Positions 54,226 through 64,000 of a stretch of 64,000 nucleotides of DNA are shown piece after piece. Under the pieces are notes generated by a model. That model was not told where the DNA came from. It did not search any database and saw only the letters and a program-made list of their open reading frames with translations. The translations under genes and the position numbers were made by a program. The first letter of the stretch is position 1. The number at the start of each line of letters is the position of its first letter. This stretch comes from Utricularia gibba (lineage: Eukaryota > Streptophyta > Magnoliopsida > Lamiales > Lentibulariaceae), in NCBI GenBank assembly GCA_002189035.1, contig NEEC01000030.1:310001-374000 (forward strand). The letters are read 5' to 3'.

Positions 54226-54670
54226 GGGAGATGGTGTATCTCAATCAGCACTACTTGGGCACCCAAATTTGTACCCTCAATATTGGGTTTCTCATAGATA
54301 TCGCATGTCAGAAAAGAAAAGCGGAATTTAAAATTTTTTTAGAAAACTCAAACGTAGATCTTTCAATACGGTATACATTACATAAGGTGATTTTGAGAAT
54401 ACCTTTCAATGCACTCCGTTATTCACCAACCGCCAATAGTAGATGGCCTCTACAGTATCCACATGTGAAGCACTCCATCAAACCTCCTCAAGGTAGAAGA
54501 ATGATGGTCGATCTACTTAGGTGCTAGTAGAGAAAGTTGCCCCTTGTAAATAAATCTCAGAGAGAATGAGGATTTGAAAAATCTCCGTGGATCGAATCTT
54601 TTGATAGATACTTGGTAATATATCAAATCAAATCTCCGTAAACATCTTCTGCTGTAGAGATATGTGTATG
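54226..54670 (-). repeat. LTR family V, part separated by a Y LTR
   Basis: This stretch and 55822-56370 flank the Y LTR. It carries leader-like phrases on the minus strand (GAGATTTATTTACAAGGGGC) as in copia LTR ends. That both parts form one LTR is inferred from their position on either side of the Y LTR. Confidence 0.45.
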
Positions 54671-55821
54671 TGATGGTGATTCTGCAAGTGAACAGAAACT
54701 GTCGAAGTAATAAAATAAGATCTTATCTACAAGGAATTATTATTAGAATTTTCTTTTCAAACAAAGACTCAAAAAGACCGAAAACAAAAGAAAGATTTGG
54801 TTTTAAAAATAAGAAGAAAAGTGGCATTGAACTTGGGATCCATCTTACTCAAAACTCGCCCAAACTTGTGTGTGTAAACCTTGAAGACTGACCTGCTTGC
54901 GCAAATTCTGGGGGTATTATTCTAAAATAGTGCTACTCGGTGACCGTTATAGCACCATCCTTCGTTTAGTGGGATTATGGAATCAACCACGCCACCAGAG
55001 CCATTTCACCTCTTGTGATAACCCATGTTTTCCCCACACCCAAATCTAACCCCTACACTTCACACCTCGCAGACAGATTAGACAGAATGTGCCTTACCAT
55101 CGATGTCCGATTGAGCCTTTCTCCTTAGGTGCTTGAGTCCAACCTTTGATTCTCCCACACTCCCTTAGGGTTATATGGTACTAAAGAGCACGTTGATAAA
55201 GAAAATGTTGCGAAAAACAAAATCAAACCTCAATTTAAATGTCGAAAAACATAGTAAAACAGTCACACGCGCAGAACTTGCGCAAGCAAGGCTTCACCGC
55301 AGATCCTCAGCCGCAAGTGCCTACATGCGCAAACTCGACTCAAACATGAAAATAGACACGAAAATAGGAAAGATTCAAAGTAAAAGTGGTCAAAGACGTC
55401 TCTAATGGTTGAGAGAGTGAGGTATTTATAGGAGAGTAGATCCAAGTATTTGTATTGAGCTTATTCGATGGGCTTGGATAAGATCTTCTATCCAAATCTT
55501 TTATTCAAATCTTCAAAGATCTTCTTCATATCTCTATCGTATCCACGAATTGTGGACCAAATCTTCATTGTTTGATCGAGTCTTGGGTTGAGATTCGTGG
55601 TCCATCAAGTCCATAATTTGGTGGGTCTTGATTTCTCCTCAAATTGATCCAAAAGTACCCTAAAAATTCACAAAATACACTTTCTCTCTAAAAAGATCAA
55701 AATAGTGTGAAAGATGCAAAATCAATTGAGAATAATGAGAAAGTGGAGTTTAAGATAAGTAAAAACAACACTCAAGAGTAGTGGAAGAACATGTTTTGGA
55801 ACGTCACAAAATCACTTATCA
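54671..55821 (-). repeat. Complete family Y LTR
   Basis: On the minus strand it starts TGATAAGTGATTTTGTGACG and ends AATCACCATCA, with TATAAATACC at 55421-55430 and all the blocks seen in the + strand copies at 22.1, 30.0, 32.9 and 34.5 kb. It served as the reference for reconstructing the interrupted copies. Flanks gtatg and gatct do not match, so either the ends are shifted by a few bases or the duplication has decayed. Confidence 0.7.
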
Positions 55822-56370
55822 GATCTTTTATTTTGAATTAATCAATATTAATCTCAAAATAACTCTTTATTTAATTTATCCATTTTACCAATTACATTTC
55901 ATGTAATTGTGTCATTTTATTTTATATCGATGAGTGACTCTACTATTGTGTGTGACCCTATAGTCTTTTTCAATCAAGTCCGTAATAATGGATTTATTAA
56001 TTAACTTTTAATTAATGAAATCCATCATTATCGATCATGAGTGATGTCTAATCAACATCCACAAATAGGTTCAAGTAATCTCATTACATCAATTGTGAGA
56101 ACCATTGCCTAAATAATTTAGGAAAATCAATATGTGTCCGCTTATTCGTATTTGTGATATCCTCATTTTACAAATACTCTAACTAAGGAATTTTTAACTT
56201 GAACATAAATGATTAAAGAATCTCACATTATGATCTCATCATAATTTCTATAGCACATAGATCAAGTAAAAAATTTTATCAATGATATAAATTTTATCAC
56301 AATTTAAAGTAAATATTAATAGATAAGATTTGTCAATTAGTTAATTGTCTCTAGAACACATACACCAACA
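55822..56370 (-). repeat. LTR family V, start
   Basis: On the minus strand it begins TGTTGGTGTATGTGTTCTAG, a typical copia LTR start, and continues with AT-rich sequence containing weekly spaced phrases such as 'gtgaccctatagt' (+). One arm of a 45-base inverted repeat (56219-56263) lies inside. Confidence 0.55.
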
Positions 56371-56603
56371 TTCAAGTCGTCAATACCCATATTTTAGAAA
56401 CTGAATGGTTGCCCGTCCTCACCGTATTTGAATCACATTTCTTGTCATTCAACATCCCTATTTTGGAAGGTGATGCATGAAACGATGGTGCCGAATGAAC
56501 GAACCATGAATTACTCAATCATGTTTCCCCTACCTCCGCCACTAACAGCACCAATACGGATCTATGTGCTATAGAAATTATGATGAGATCATAATGTGAG
56601 ATT
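56219..56603. repeat. 45-base perfect inverted repeat
   Basis: Arms at 56219-56263 and 56559-56603, beginning AATCTCACATTATGATCTCA and its reverse complement, separated by 295 bases. The first arm is part of the V LTR; the second lies outside it in otherwise unrelated sequence. Confidence 0.92.
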
Positions 56604-57030
56604 TGGACAAGCATATGTTAGTGGCATTATGGGGTTTCAATATTCAGCTATAGTAAAAAATGGGATATCAACTTTTCTAAGTTCTTAAGCTTCGAAAATC
56701 AATTAGTATCATCTATAACTAATATTAAAATAGTAGAAACAAAAAATACCTAAAATAAAAAGGATTGAATATTAAATACATTTAATATGTCAAAACTTGG
56801 GAACTAAATATATTTGATACATCAAAATTTGAAACTAATTATGCAAATGAGGATTCAATATATCATTTTTCATAAATGCCGCAATTTTGCCAAATTTTTG
56901 AATAGTTGTTCTATGCTAGAAATTATTTCACATTCCATAGCAATTGAATTTCTCTGTTCTTCACTTCTTTCTTTTCTTCGAAGATTTCATTGAAGAGTGA
57001 TCCAAGCCTCTCTTGGAGGTTTCTAGTAAT
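56604..57030. other. AT-rich non-coding stretch
   Basis: No gene recognised. Confidence 0.45.
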
Positions 57031-58160
57031 TGATAAATGAAAATTTTTGTAATATTTTAAAAAAATATGAAATCTTTAAATCAAATAAATTTTATAAATT
57101 CAATTTACATAAGATCACTTTCAGAAATGAAAGTGTATAGTGTAATCAGAATCAAACGTAAAAAGCTATTGCTTGTAATGTGCTTTTTAGATGCAGAATT
57201 ATCAAAGAATTTCACTTTAAGTCTTAGTATGAACTAAAAGTTGCATACAAATTCAGTAAACATAATTAAATGTAAATGTAAGAAATAACAAGTTCGGATT
57301 TGACATCAAATAAAACAATGATGCCTTCAAGTTGATTTAAGTGGTGTGGTGAATAAATTCAGAAATCCAAGCTACATCTTTACACATATACAACTCAAAT
57401 AATTTAAGTTTATTTGGGTTTTTTCCTAGATTTTTCGGTTACAATATTCTCTAGTATCCACACACCTATTCATGAAATAAATAAAACTAGGTCCCTCAAT
57501 TTATAAGTTTCTATCCAAGAATATTACCTATTTTACTCATCTCTATTCTTTACTCTACCTTCAAATGGATTTTTCCAAGCTATATTTTAAATTATTTTAC
57601 TCCTTCAATCTACTCGAGATATGGTAAAATAAATTAAAAAATGTGTAAAAATGTAGATCAGAATTAGAAACATGAATTCCATACCACATTTGCACACCTA
57701 AAGGCATCTCATATAACTTAGACATATTGAAAGTAAATGTATAATTTCACAAACTTAGTCTACTCTCATTTGAAAAACTATGTTGTGAAAAATATACTCT
57801 TTTTGTCTATTTCCGTTTTCCAAAACATCTATTATATCTGAATTATGTACTACTAATACCTTAAACCTAAAAACTAGTGGCAAAGATAATCCTTTATGCC
57901 ACCCCTTCATGTAAATGCCTCCTCGACTTGATGTACCTAATTCCAGCATGATTTGTATGCTAATCATGCCGTTGAGACTTAACTAAATGTTCATAAACAG
58001 AAGGTGGATTAAATCAATAGGTTTAGTCCCCTATACACCCAAACTGCGAAATAATATAAATAACATTAAAATATTAAAAAATCACACATAAAACACCTAA
58101 ATTATAAGAAAATCTAATTCAAAGATAATTGTTAAAGTACAAAAAAATATACCATTATCA
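57031..58160 (-). repeat. Family Z LTR, diverged
   Basis: Starts TGATAAATGAAAATTTTTG and has 'atcaaataaattttataaattc', 'cttgtaatgtgc', and near the end 'atcacacataaaacacctaa', the same course as the other Z LTRs; ends CATTATCA. Flanks gtaat and ttgcc do not match. Confidence 0.6.
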
Positions 58161-58689
58161 TTGCCTATGGTTAATTATTTTATACTCAGCCAGTTTTATC
58201 TTTGATTTCATTTTTCTCTCATTCATTTGCGTAATTAAATAAGGTGGGCTTGTGTGATTGGACTTTTTTTAGGTCCAGATTGTATGAGTTCAAATCCAGT
58301 ATTACTAATACTAATTCTCTTACCCTTTTTTTCTTTATTTTTCTTTTGCAAGGGATCAGGTGTTCCATCTTCCAGATCAGCTAGAAATTTGTCTCATATT
58401 CATCATCATCATCCATCATAAATCAACCTATTCGAACAATTTACCTTAAATTATGATAAGCCACCAAGTACTGAAAACTACATTGTTGGACATAGGCTTC
58501 ATTTTAATAATATTTTAAATCAAGAGCATTATGCTAACCCCAACATTAAATTTAAATAATATTTTAATCTTAGAATTTTAAGGCTTCGTTTTTGAAGTAG
58601 TCCTTTTCAAAATAAAGGATTGGATATATAAGCCTTTAATAATATTCTAGTATTTTAATGTTAGAATTTTAAAAATTTCATTTTTACAT
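58161..58689. other. Non-coding stretch
   Basis: No gene or repeat family recognised. Confidence 0.4.
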
Positions 58690-59160
58690 TTATTTGATTG
58701 TTTGGAAAAAGCGTATTCTATGATTTTTTAGGGCATTTTAGATCAATTTGAGGAGAATCAAGATCTCACTATATATGGGTTTGAGAACGTACTAATCTGA
58801 GATCAACAATATGTCAAATGATAAAGCTTTTGTCCAGAATTCATAAATGAGATAAAGATTTGAATATGATAATGGAAAATTTGTATAAAAGATCTTATTG
58901 GTCCCATCAAAAAAACTCAAAATAAGACTCAAATCTTTTTCTCTATAAATAGCTTAATTCCTTAACCATTAAAGATGTATTTGACTATTTTGCTATTTTT
59001 TTTGTATGTTTATATTTATTTTCATGTTAAAGTCACGCATACATGTATAGGCACTTACGCCTAAAGATTTTTGGTGAATCACTTGTGCAAGTCTCTATGT
59101 GAGACACTAATGTTTTATTTTATTCTAATTTTTTTATGGTTAGGTTTTAGTAAAATAGTG
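58690..59160 (+). repeat. Family Y LTR fragment
   Basis: 'tttttagggcattttagatcaatttgagg', 'aaaagatcttattgg', TATAAATAG (near 58947), 'cttaaccattaaagatgtatttgac' and 'aggcacttacgcctaaagatttttggtgaa' follow the complete Y LTR. The 3' half is absent. Confidence 0.65.
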
Positions 59161-60714
59161 CACAAATTGTTTAATTATAAAGGGAAATAACTCAAAGAGT
59201 ATGGACTCCAATTTTATGTGAATTAAGTTTGCTTGGACCTAATTTTTCTTTAATCTGATGTAATATGGGCCTAATGTCCTTTTGAATCTATATGGGTCCA
59301 GTCCATTTGGGTTGAGCCGCATTATCTAATTAGTTTGCAAAGCTATTCTTAGAACATGTATAAAAGTAGAATTACAAAACTATATGAGAAGTCAAAGCAG
59401 TGTTTGAAAATTTTTAAAATATATTTCTACTTTTCAGAAATAAAAATATTTTTGCTCTAGAATACTTTTAATTGTAAAAGTAATTATATCAAAAAAAATT
59501 TTAAAATTACACTACAAAAGTTATTTTTTGAAAATTAAGTAGTTGGTCACTTTTACTTCTTATTTCTAATTTTCTAAAATAATTTTGAAAAGTAAAATAG
59601 GTTTAAAAATTTTTCCAAAACATTACTTAAATTAAGAAGAAAGAATATTTTCTAAGCAGGGGTTAGAAGAGAAGAAAAAGTGATTTTTTACAAGCAAAAA
59701 GCCAGATACTAACAACTATGACTTGTATGATGATGGGCAAACTAGAATGATCTGGTTGAAAGTAGAAAAAAAAAATTATCAGAATACAAAGGGGGCGATT
59801 CCCGAGGGAAGGTCCATAGACGAAAAGGGGAACTCTCATTGGAGAAGGAGAATTTTCGGTGACTTTTAGTAGAGAATAACGTAGATAGTGACGAACAGCA
59901 TTTTCAGATAGACAAGAAAGATGAAGATGAGTTCGAGCATGAAACTGGAACAAAGCTTCGGCATTTCGATGTTTTGTGGAGATGTAAGGAAAAGAAGTCT
60001 TGCAACCAGCTTATTCAAGAAGAGATGGAGAATCTACTATACATTTTATTTTATGCACCTTTATTTCTCTCACTTTTTACTTATGCATGCATGACATTAA
60101 CATTTCCTGCTTTTAACAACTAGTTGGATTTCTTGTTTTGTTCAAATGAAGGTGTTGCAACTTATGATTTCATTATTGTTCACTAGTATGACTCTAGAAT
60201 AGGATTCAAACCTCACAATGAACTTTTATTTGTTTTCGTGAAGTTAAACTCCTGTTTGAATGCAAAACCAACTAATTGCTATTTGAAATTCGATTGATGC
60301 ATTCTTTTTTTCTTTGCTTTTTAGTTTAGAAGCTAGTAGAAGAATTTTATTAATTTAATTAGAGTAAAAACCCACTTCTAGATAAAGCTCTTTGTTTAAT
60401 TCAGCTTACAAATAGAACCAACAACTAAAAACCATGTACTCAATGTGGATTGACTTGGACTTACTATTACTAAATTAATTTCTTTGTGAATTTTATGTGG
60501 TTTGTATGTTTTGAATACAAATTATTTTTTATGAGAAAACCTTTAGGCTCACAATACCTTCATAATTTTCATTCCATCTAAATGGCAGTGTTGCATGGCA
60601 GCAAGGTGTTTTTTAGTTGTTATTCATGCATTTACGTTCTTTTCTTGGTGATACTCTTATGCCACTTGATGTGGACATTTTGAGAACCACAAGGGAGCAA
60701 AACAAACATGGAAA
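59161..60714. other. AT-rich intergenic stretch
   Basis: No conserved protein block on either strand. This is the sequence flanking the 3' LTR of the Athila-like element at the window's right end. Confidence 0.45.
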
Positions 60715-61885
60715 TGATAAACGAAAAATTATGCAATGTCGTTAAATGCAAATTTTCCTATCAAATAAATTTATAACCTAATACACATTAAAACATAATA
60801 CAATTATGAGCATAGTGATTAGTGTCGAACACGAAGAGCAAGTGCTTGCTATGTGAAAGTTGATGCATGAAACTAGTGTCACGTTGGTAAAATTGGTCTT
60901 AGCTAGGATTAAGGTACAACTAAAACAAAATACAGTAAAGAAAAGTAATAAGTTCTAGAGTTCGATTGTTTCTGGAATGGAATGGGTGATGCCTTGGGAC
61001 TCCTAGGGGATGTATGCTCATCACTAAACAAACTCACAAAAAACACAAATCATACAACTAACTCACAAGATCTAGGTCTACCCGGATTCTTGTTTTTCCC
61101 CCTAATCTTTGGTCTACCTCTAATTAGGGTTGTTAAGTTGGGTTTCACTACTTCCCCATCCTGGATCTATCCTGGTTTGTTAAGGAAGTGGCGTGACTCA
61201 TGGCTGTTTAGATCTAAATGTTGATTAACATGTTTCTCCCCTTTTTACCCCAAGGCACCCCCCTAAGTACTTAGCCACTCATGCTTAAGGTAAAAGAAAG
61301 TGGAAAAGAAAACATCACCCACAGTGTGCTCATTTCACAATCAAATACCAGAAAGCAAACAAGCAAGTAATGTGAAGTGTCAACAAAAACTGAAAAACGT
61401 CATTAGCTACTCTTAGCTAGGAGTAATATTCTTCGAAAACAGAAAATAATCTTGAACTTCAGCTTCGTTCCTGTTTGTCTTCCTTCTTCCTCCTCCCCAG
61501 AAAACCTTCTCCCCTGAAAATGTGTTCGTGAGTCTTCAAGGGGAGATCTGCCTTCTCTCCCCACCTTTCTTCCTTTTGTCCAAAATCTTCCTTTTTCACC
61601 TCCTTGGACTTTGTGTGTACTCTTTTTCAGACTTCTGTCACCTTTTCTGCTACCACACTGTTCATACTCGGCTCCTGGGATTGGTGTTGCGACCTATGCT
61701 GCATTGCTCGAAGGGAACTGTTAGAAGGTTGGGACTAAATCACAGATTTAGTCCCAACTAAGACTAAAAGTGCACTCCTACGGTACTTATGTGCAAAAAT
61801 ATAAAAACAGGCAATTAAGCTTAATTTTTGTAGCACAAAATGAGTAAATTCCATGCATTGAGCCACTCAAAAATATGTGTTATCA
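60715..61885 (-). repeat. 3' LTR (family Z) of an Athila-like element
   Basis: On the minus strand it starts TGATAACACATATTTTTGAG (61885) and ends TTCGTTTATCA (60715). The minus strand just upstream reads CGTGAGGACAAGTCC, similar to the 'gaggac' phrase that precedes the 3' LTR in plant gypsy elements. It lies downstream of an Athila-type open frame on the same strand, which assigns family Z to that lineage. The 5' LTR is beyond the window. Confidence 0.72.
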
Positions 61886-62814
61886 CATTATGCTACAACG
61901 ACACTGGACTTGTCCTCACGTCCTAACTAAGACTAATAGGAGGTAAATAGTCAATGAATTTCCTACAGAGCGATGTGGATGCTTAACATTCAGCTAAAAA
62001 CGCATGAGTTGTAGGGGTGCTAGTGTGCATGTGAGGGTGTCACTCAAGCATACATGACAATTTCATCCTGAAAGGTGCATTCGAAGATTAAATGAGCAAA
62101 AATGGCATGTGCTTACCTCCAAAGATTGTCACTACTGTTTTTTTTTCTTTTCTTCCTCCTTTTTTTTTTCTACAGAGATCGAAACTAGGGAGAATTTAGA
62201 GTTCAACTCAGGTATACTATTGCTTCCCCTCTTTGTTTGTGAGTGTGGGCTATGCACTCTCCTCCTTATTCCTCCAGGGGTCCCTTCTACTCCTCTAAGT
62301 TGTTCTCATAATCCCCCCTGTGCTCTTTACTTTGTCGTCTACACACACTCTTTTGTTGTGTGTTGCCTTTCAAGACGTGGGTCTCATCGCTTTTATGTTG
62401 ATGATGCTTTTTTTTTTTTTTTTTTGCTATCTACAGATTTCGTGACAACCAATCCCCCATGAAAAATCAACACATGCCAATCTACTAAAAAAATCTTGAA
62501 TGCACCAATCTGACTACATTGAACATGTTGCTATCTCACAAAAATAATCAAAGGGAAAAACATGCTCACTGGTTCATAAAATGGTCATAACAAAATTCAT
62601 GCATTTCGTGCATCATGAAAAACATCCCATGCTTGTAAGGGAATCCCTCAACCATTCACAAAATCCTCCTGACCATAACGTCTCACTACTAAATTACTCC
62701 TAGCTTAGACTAACGCCATAAAATTGAAAATAAAAATAAAAATAAAAATAACAATAGAACTAAAGATGAGGCAATGCAGCGATGTTACTTGATCAGGGAG
62801 GAGTCCTTCACCCC
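61886..62814 (-). other. Non-coding 3' spacer of the Athila-like element
   Basis: Between the open frame and the 3' LTR. It contains long T runs on + (62139-62170 and 62408-62425) and an 'aaataa' microsatellite near 62725-62750. Long untranslated 3' regions are normal in Athila elements. Confidence 0.55.
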
Positions 62815-63867
62815 CTACTTCAGTTCCTTCACTTCCCTTAACAAGTCCCCCAGCCTGTCATATAGCATATCAATTCTTTCCTTGCAGCAGCAGTCCTTTC
62901 CTTCCTTCACTTTATTTGGTCCTTGTCGAGAAGTCCCTGCTTTTGCTTTCGGTGCAGGCAGGTTGTTGCAAATTCCTGCTAGAGATTTAAACACAAAACT
63001 ACTCCCCTTTGCTTGGATTAATGCAGCGGTTTTAAGGAAATGAGCATTCAAAGGGAATATTTTTGTCTCCACATGAAAATATTCTAGCTCATGAATTCGA
63101 TCAGCACACAGTCTTTGACCAAGGAAAGTGATTACATTACCAAACCCGAGATTCAATGATTTCTTGTGCAACAAACACCACATGACAAATAATTCACGTT
63201 TATATAATGTATTGAATCCTAGAGCTCTTCCAAATAGCATGGAAGAAATCAGCAAATGGACATATCATGCAGCAGGTTCTGTAAATAAATCAGCTTTTGC
63301 ACCCTTAGGTTTAAATTCTATCATATGCTGACTAGTTAACATCTCATACACTTCCTCAGCATTGAAATCATCAGGATAATCAAATAAGGAGGTGGCGAAC
63401 GCATGCAAGTCGACATGCTGCTCAGAGCAGAATCCTAAGGTTACACACCATTTAGCAATCGAGAGGGAAAATTCTTTTCCTAACAACCTAAATGTAATTG
63501 CTCCTGGTGTAATCACAGTTTCTGGTTTTTCATAACAGAACGTGGAAGCAAATTCATATACAAGTTCAACATAAGAAGGGTAATTCATATCACACAAAAT
63601 TGGCAGCCCAGAATTTTCAAACATTGAGTAAACTTCAGTAACTATTCCCAATTCCACCAAGATCTCATAATCGATGATGCGGCAAGGCATCACCTTTGTC
63701 CCTTTTACCTCATCATACCTGGTGGCGAACTCTTCATCCTCAAACTGAAGATATTTCAGGTTTAACATCTCTGCATGCTGCTTAAAATAAGGAATGCCCT
63801 TGCTAGTCATTCTTCGTTGTGATTTCCCTTTCTCTTCCTCTTCAAGCTTACCTGAACTCAAGAACAA
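62815..63867 (-). pseudogene. Athila-type ORF (plant retrotransposon protein, PF20167/PF03078-like) with one in-frame stop
   Basis: Minus strand, one frame through 351 codons, with a single TGA at 63265-63267. Readable blocks: LKYLQFEDEEFATRYDEVKG, VELGIVTEVYSMFENSGLPI, YVELVYEFASTF, ITFRLLGKEFSLSIAKWCVT, LGFCSEQHVDL; after the stop YVHLLISSMLFGRALG, KRELFVMWCLLHKKSLNLGF. This order is that of the Athila ORF-1/transposase_32 family, whose role is not known. The stop can be explained by CGA to TGA at a position followed by YVH. The C-terminal part is lysine-rich with a short helix (RIDMLYDRLGDLLREVKEL). The frame is probably spliced or continues upstream of 63867, toward the window edge. Confidence 0.78.
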
Positions 63868-64000
63868 CGGGATAAGGTTAGGTAAAAAATTTCTCTTTTC
63901 TTTTGTACCTGTTCCTCCCCCTCACTGGCATTTTTCTCCAATTCCTCTATTTCTGGTTCAGGTTCTTGCTGCTGCTTTGTTCTGCTCCTTGTTCTTTTTG
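63868..64000 (-). other. Upstream part of the Athila-like coding region
   Basis: The minus strand encodes basic and glutamine-rich residues and a possible splice site (GTAAGC, 63846-63851). The element continues outside the window. Confidence 0.4.

Noticed and set aside
54671-55821. Target duplication for the complete Y LTR
   Set aside because: Flanks gtatg and gatct differ and shifting the ends did not give a convincing pair.
59663-59953. Minus-strand open frame of 96 codons with hydrophobic end
   Set aside because: No domain, AT-rich intergenic sequence, no sign of splicing or conservation.
62109-62462. Plus-strand open frame of 117 codons rich in Phe and Ser
   Set aside because: Arises from long T runs in the non-coding spacer of the Athila-like element.

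Overview
This is a nuclear window from a repeat-rich flowering-plant genome. It has two intact multi-exon host genes with GT/AG introns: a wax ester synthase/diacylglycerol acyltransferase (WSD) gene and a leucine-rich-repeat receptor-like kinase with a defective kinase domain. Almost everything else is mobile-element debris in several nested layers. I saw no sign of bacterial or organellar DNA, CRISPR arrays or tRNA genes. The species cannot be fixed from the sequence alone.

Left part (1-9.2 kb). The window opens inside a Ty3/gypsy element of the Tat type: plant-type RNase H and integrase on +, an additional spliced gene on the opposite strand, then a 3' LTR with a TATA box. It abuts a broken 3' end of a poly(A)-binding protein gene that still has its introns. 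The complete WSD gene (minus strand, six exons, 464 aa) follows, convergent with that relic.

9.2-22 kb. A MULE transposase gene is cut off in its catalytic domain at a knot of direct and inverted repeats. Then come an Athila-type solo LTR with a perfect target duplication (atgat), a LINE fragment, and a Ty1/copia element split by a hAT relic and by a transposon carrying an NIF/FCP1-type phosphatase-like gene (copy A, minus strand).

22-35 kb. A nested stack: an old LTR element (family Y) holds a PIF/Harbinger element in its first LTR, and that element holds a second NIF-phosphatase copy (copy B, plus strand), itself interrupted by an LTR-like insertion. A solo LTR (gaaac duplication) sits in the Y interior, and another (ctcac/cccac) sits in its second LTR.

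35-45 kb. Degraded LTR remnants, a 175-bp solo LTR with a gatat duplication, a copia gag relic, then the receptor-like kinase gene (minus strand, four exons, 900 aa).

45-64 kb. A structurally complete but frameshifted copia element (46361-51364; LTRs, primer site, polypurine tract, duplication gaatc) is inserted in the 3' LTR of an older copia element on the same strand. Further LTRs follow, one containing a Y LTR, and the window ends in the 3' part of an Athila-like element.

Most unusual is the NIF-phosphatase transposon family. Two old, diverged copies in opposite orientation share the domain order transposon-type domain, zinc-knuckle-like segment, phosphatase domain and at least one intron position. 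They lie beside arrays of a GGCACCGCAAA-type imperfect palindrome.
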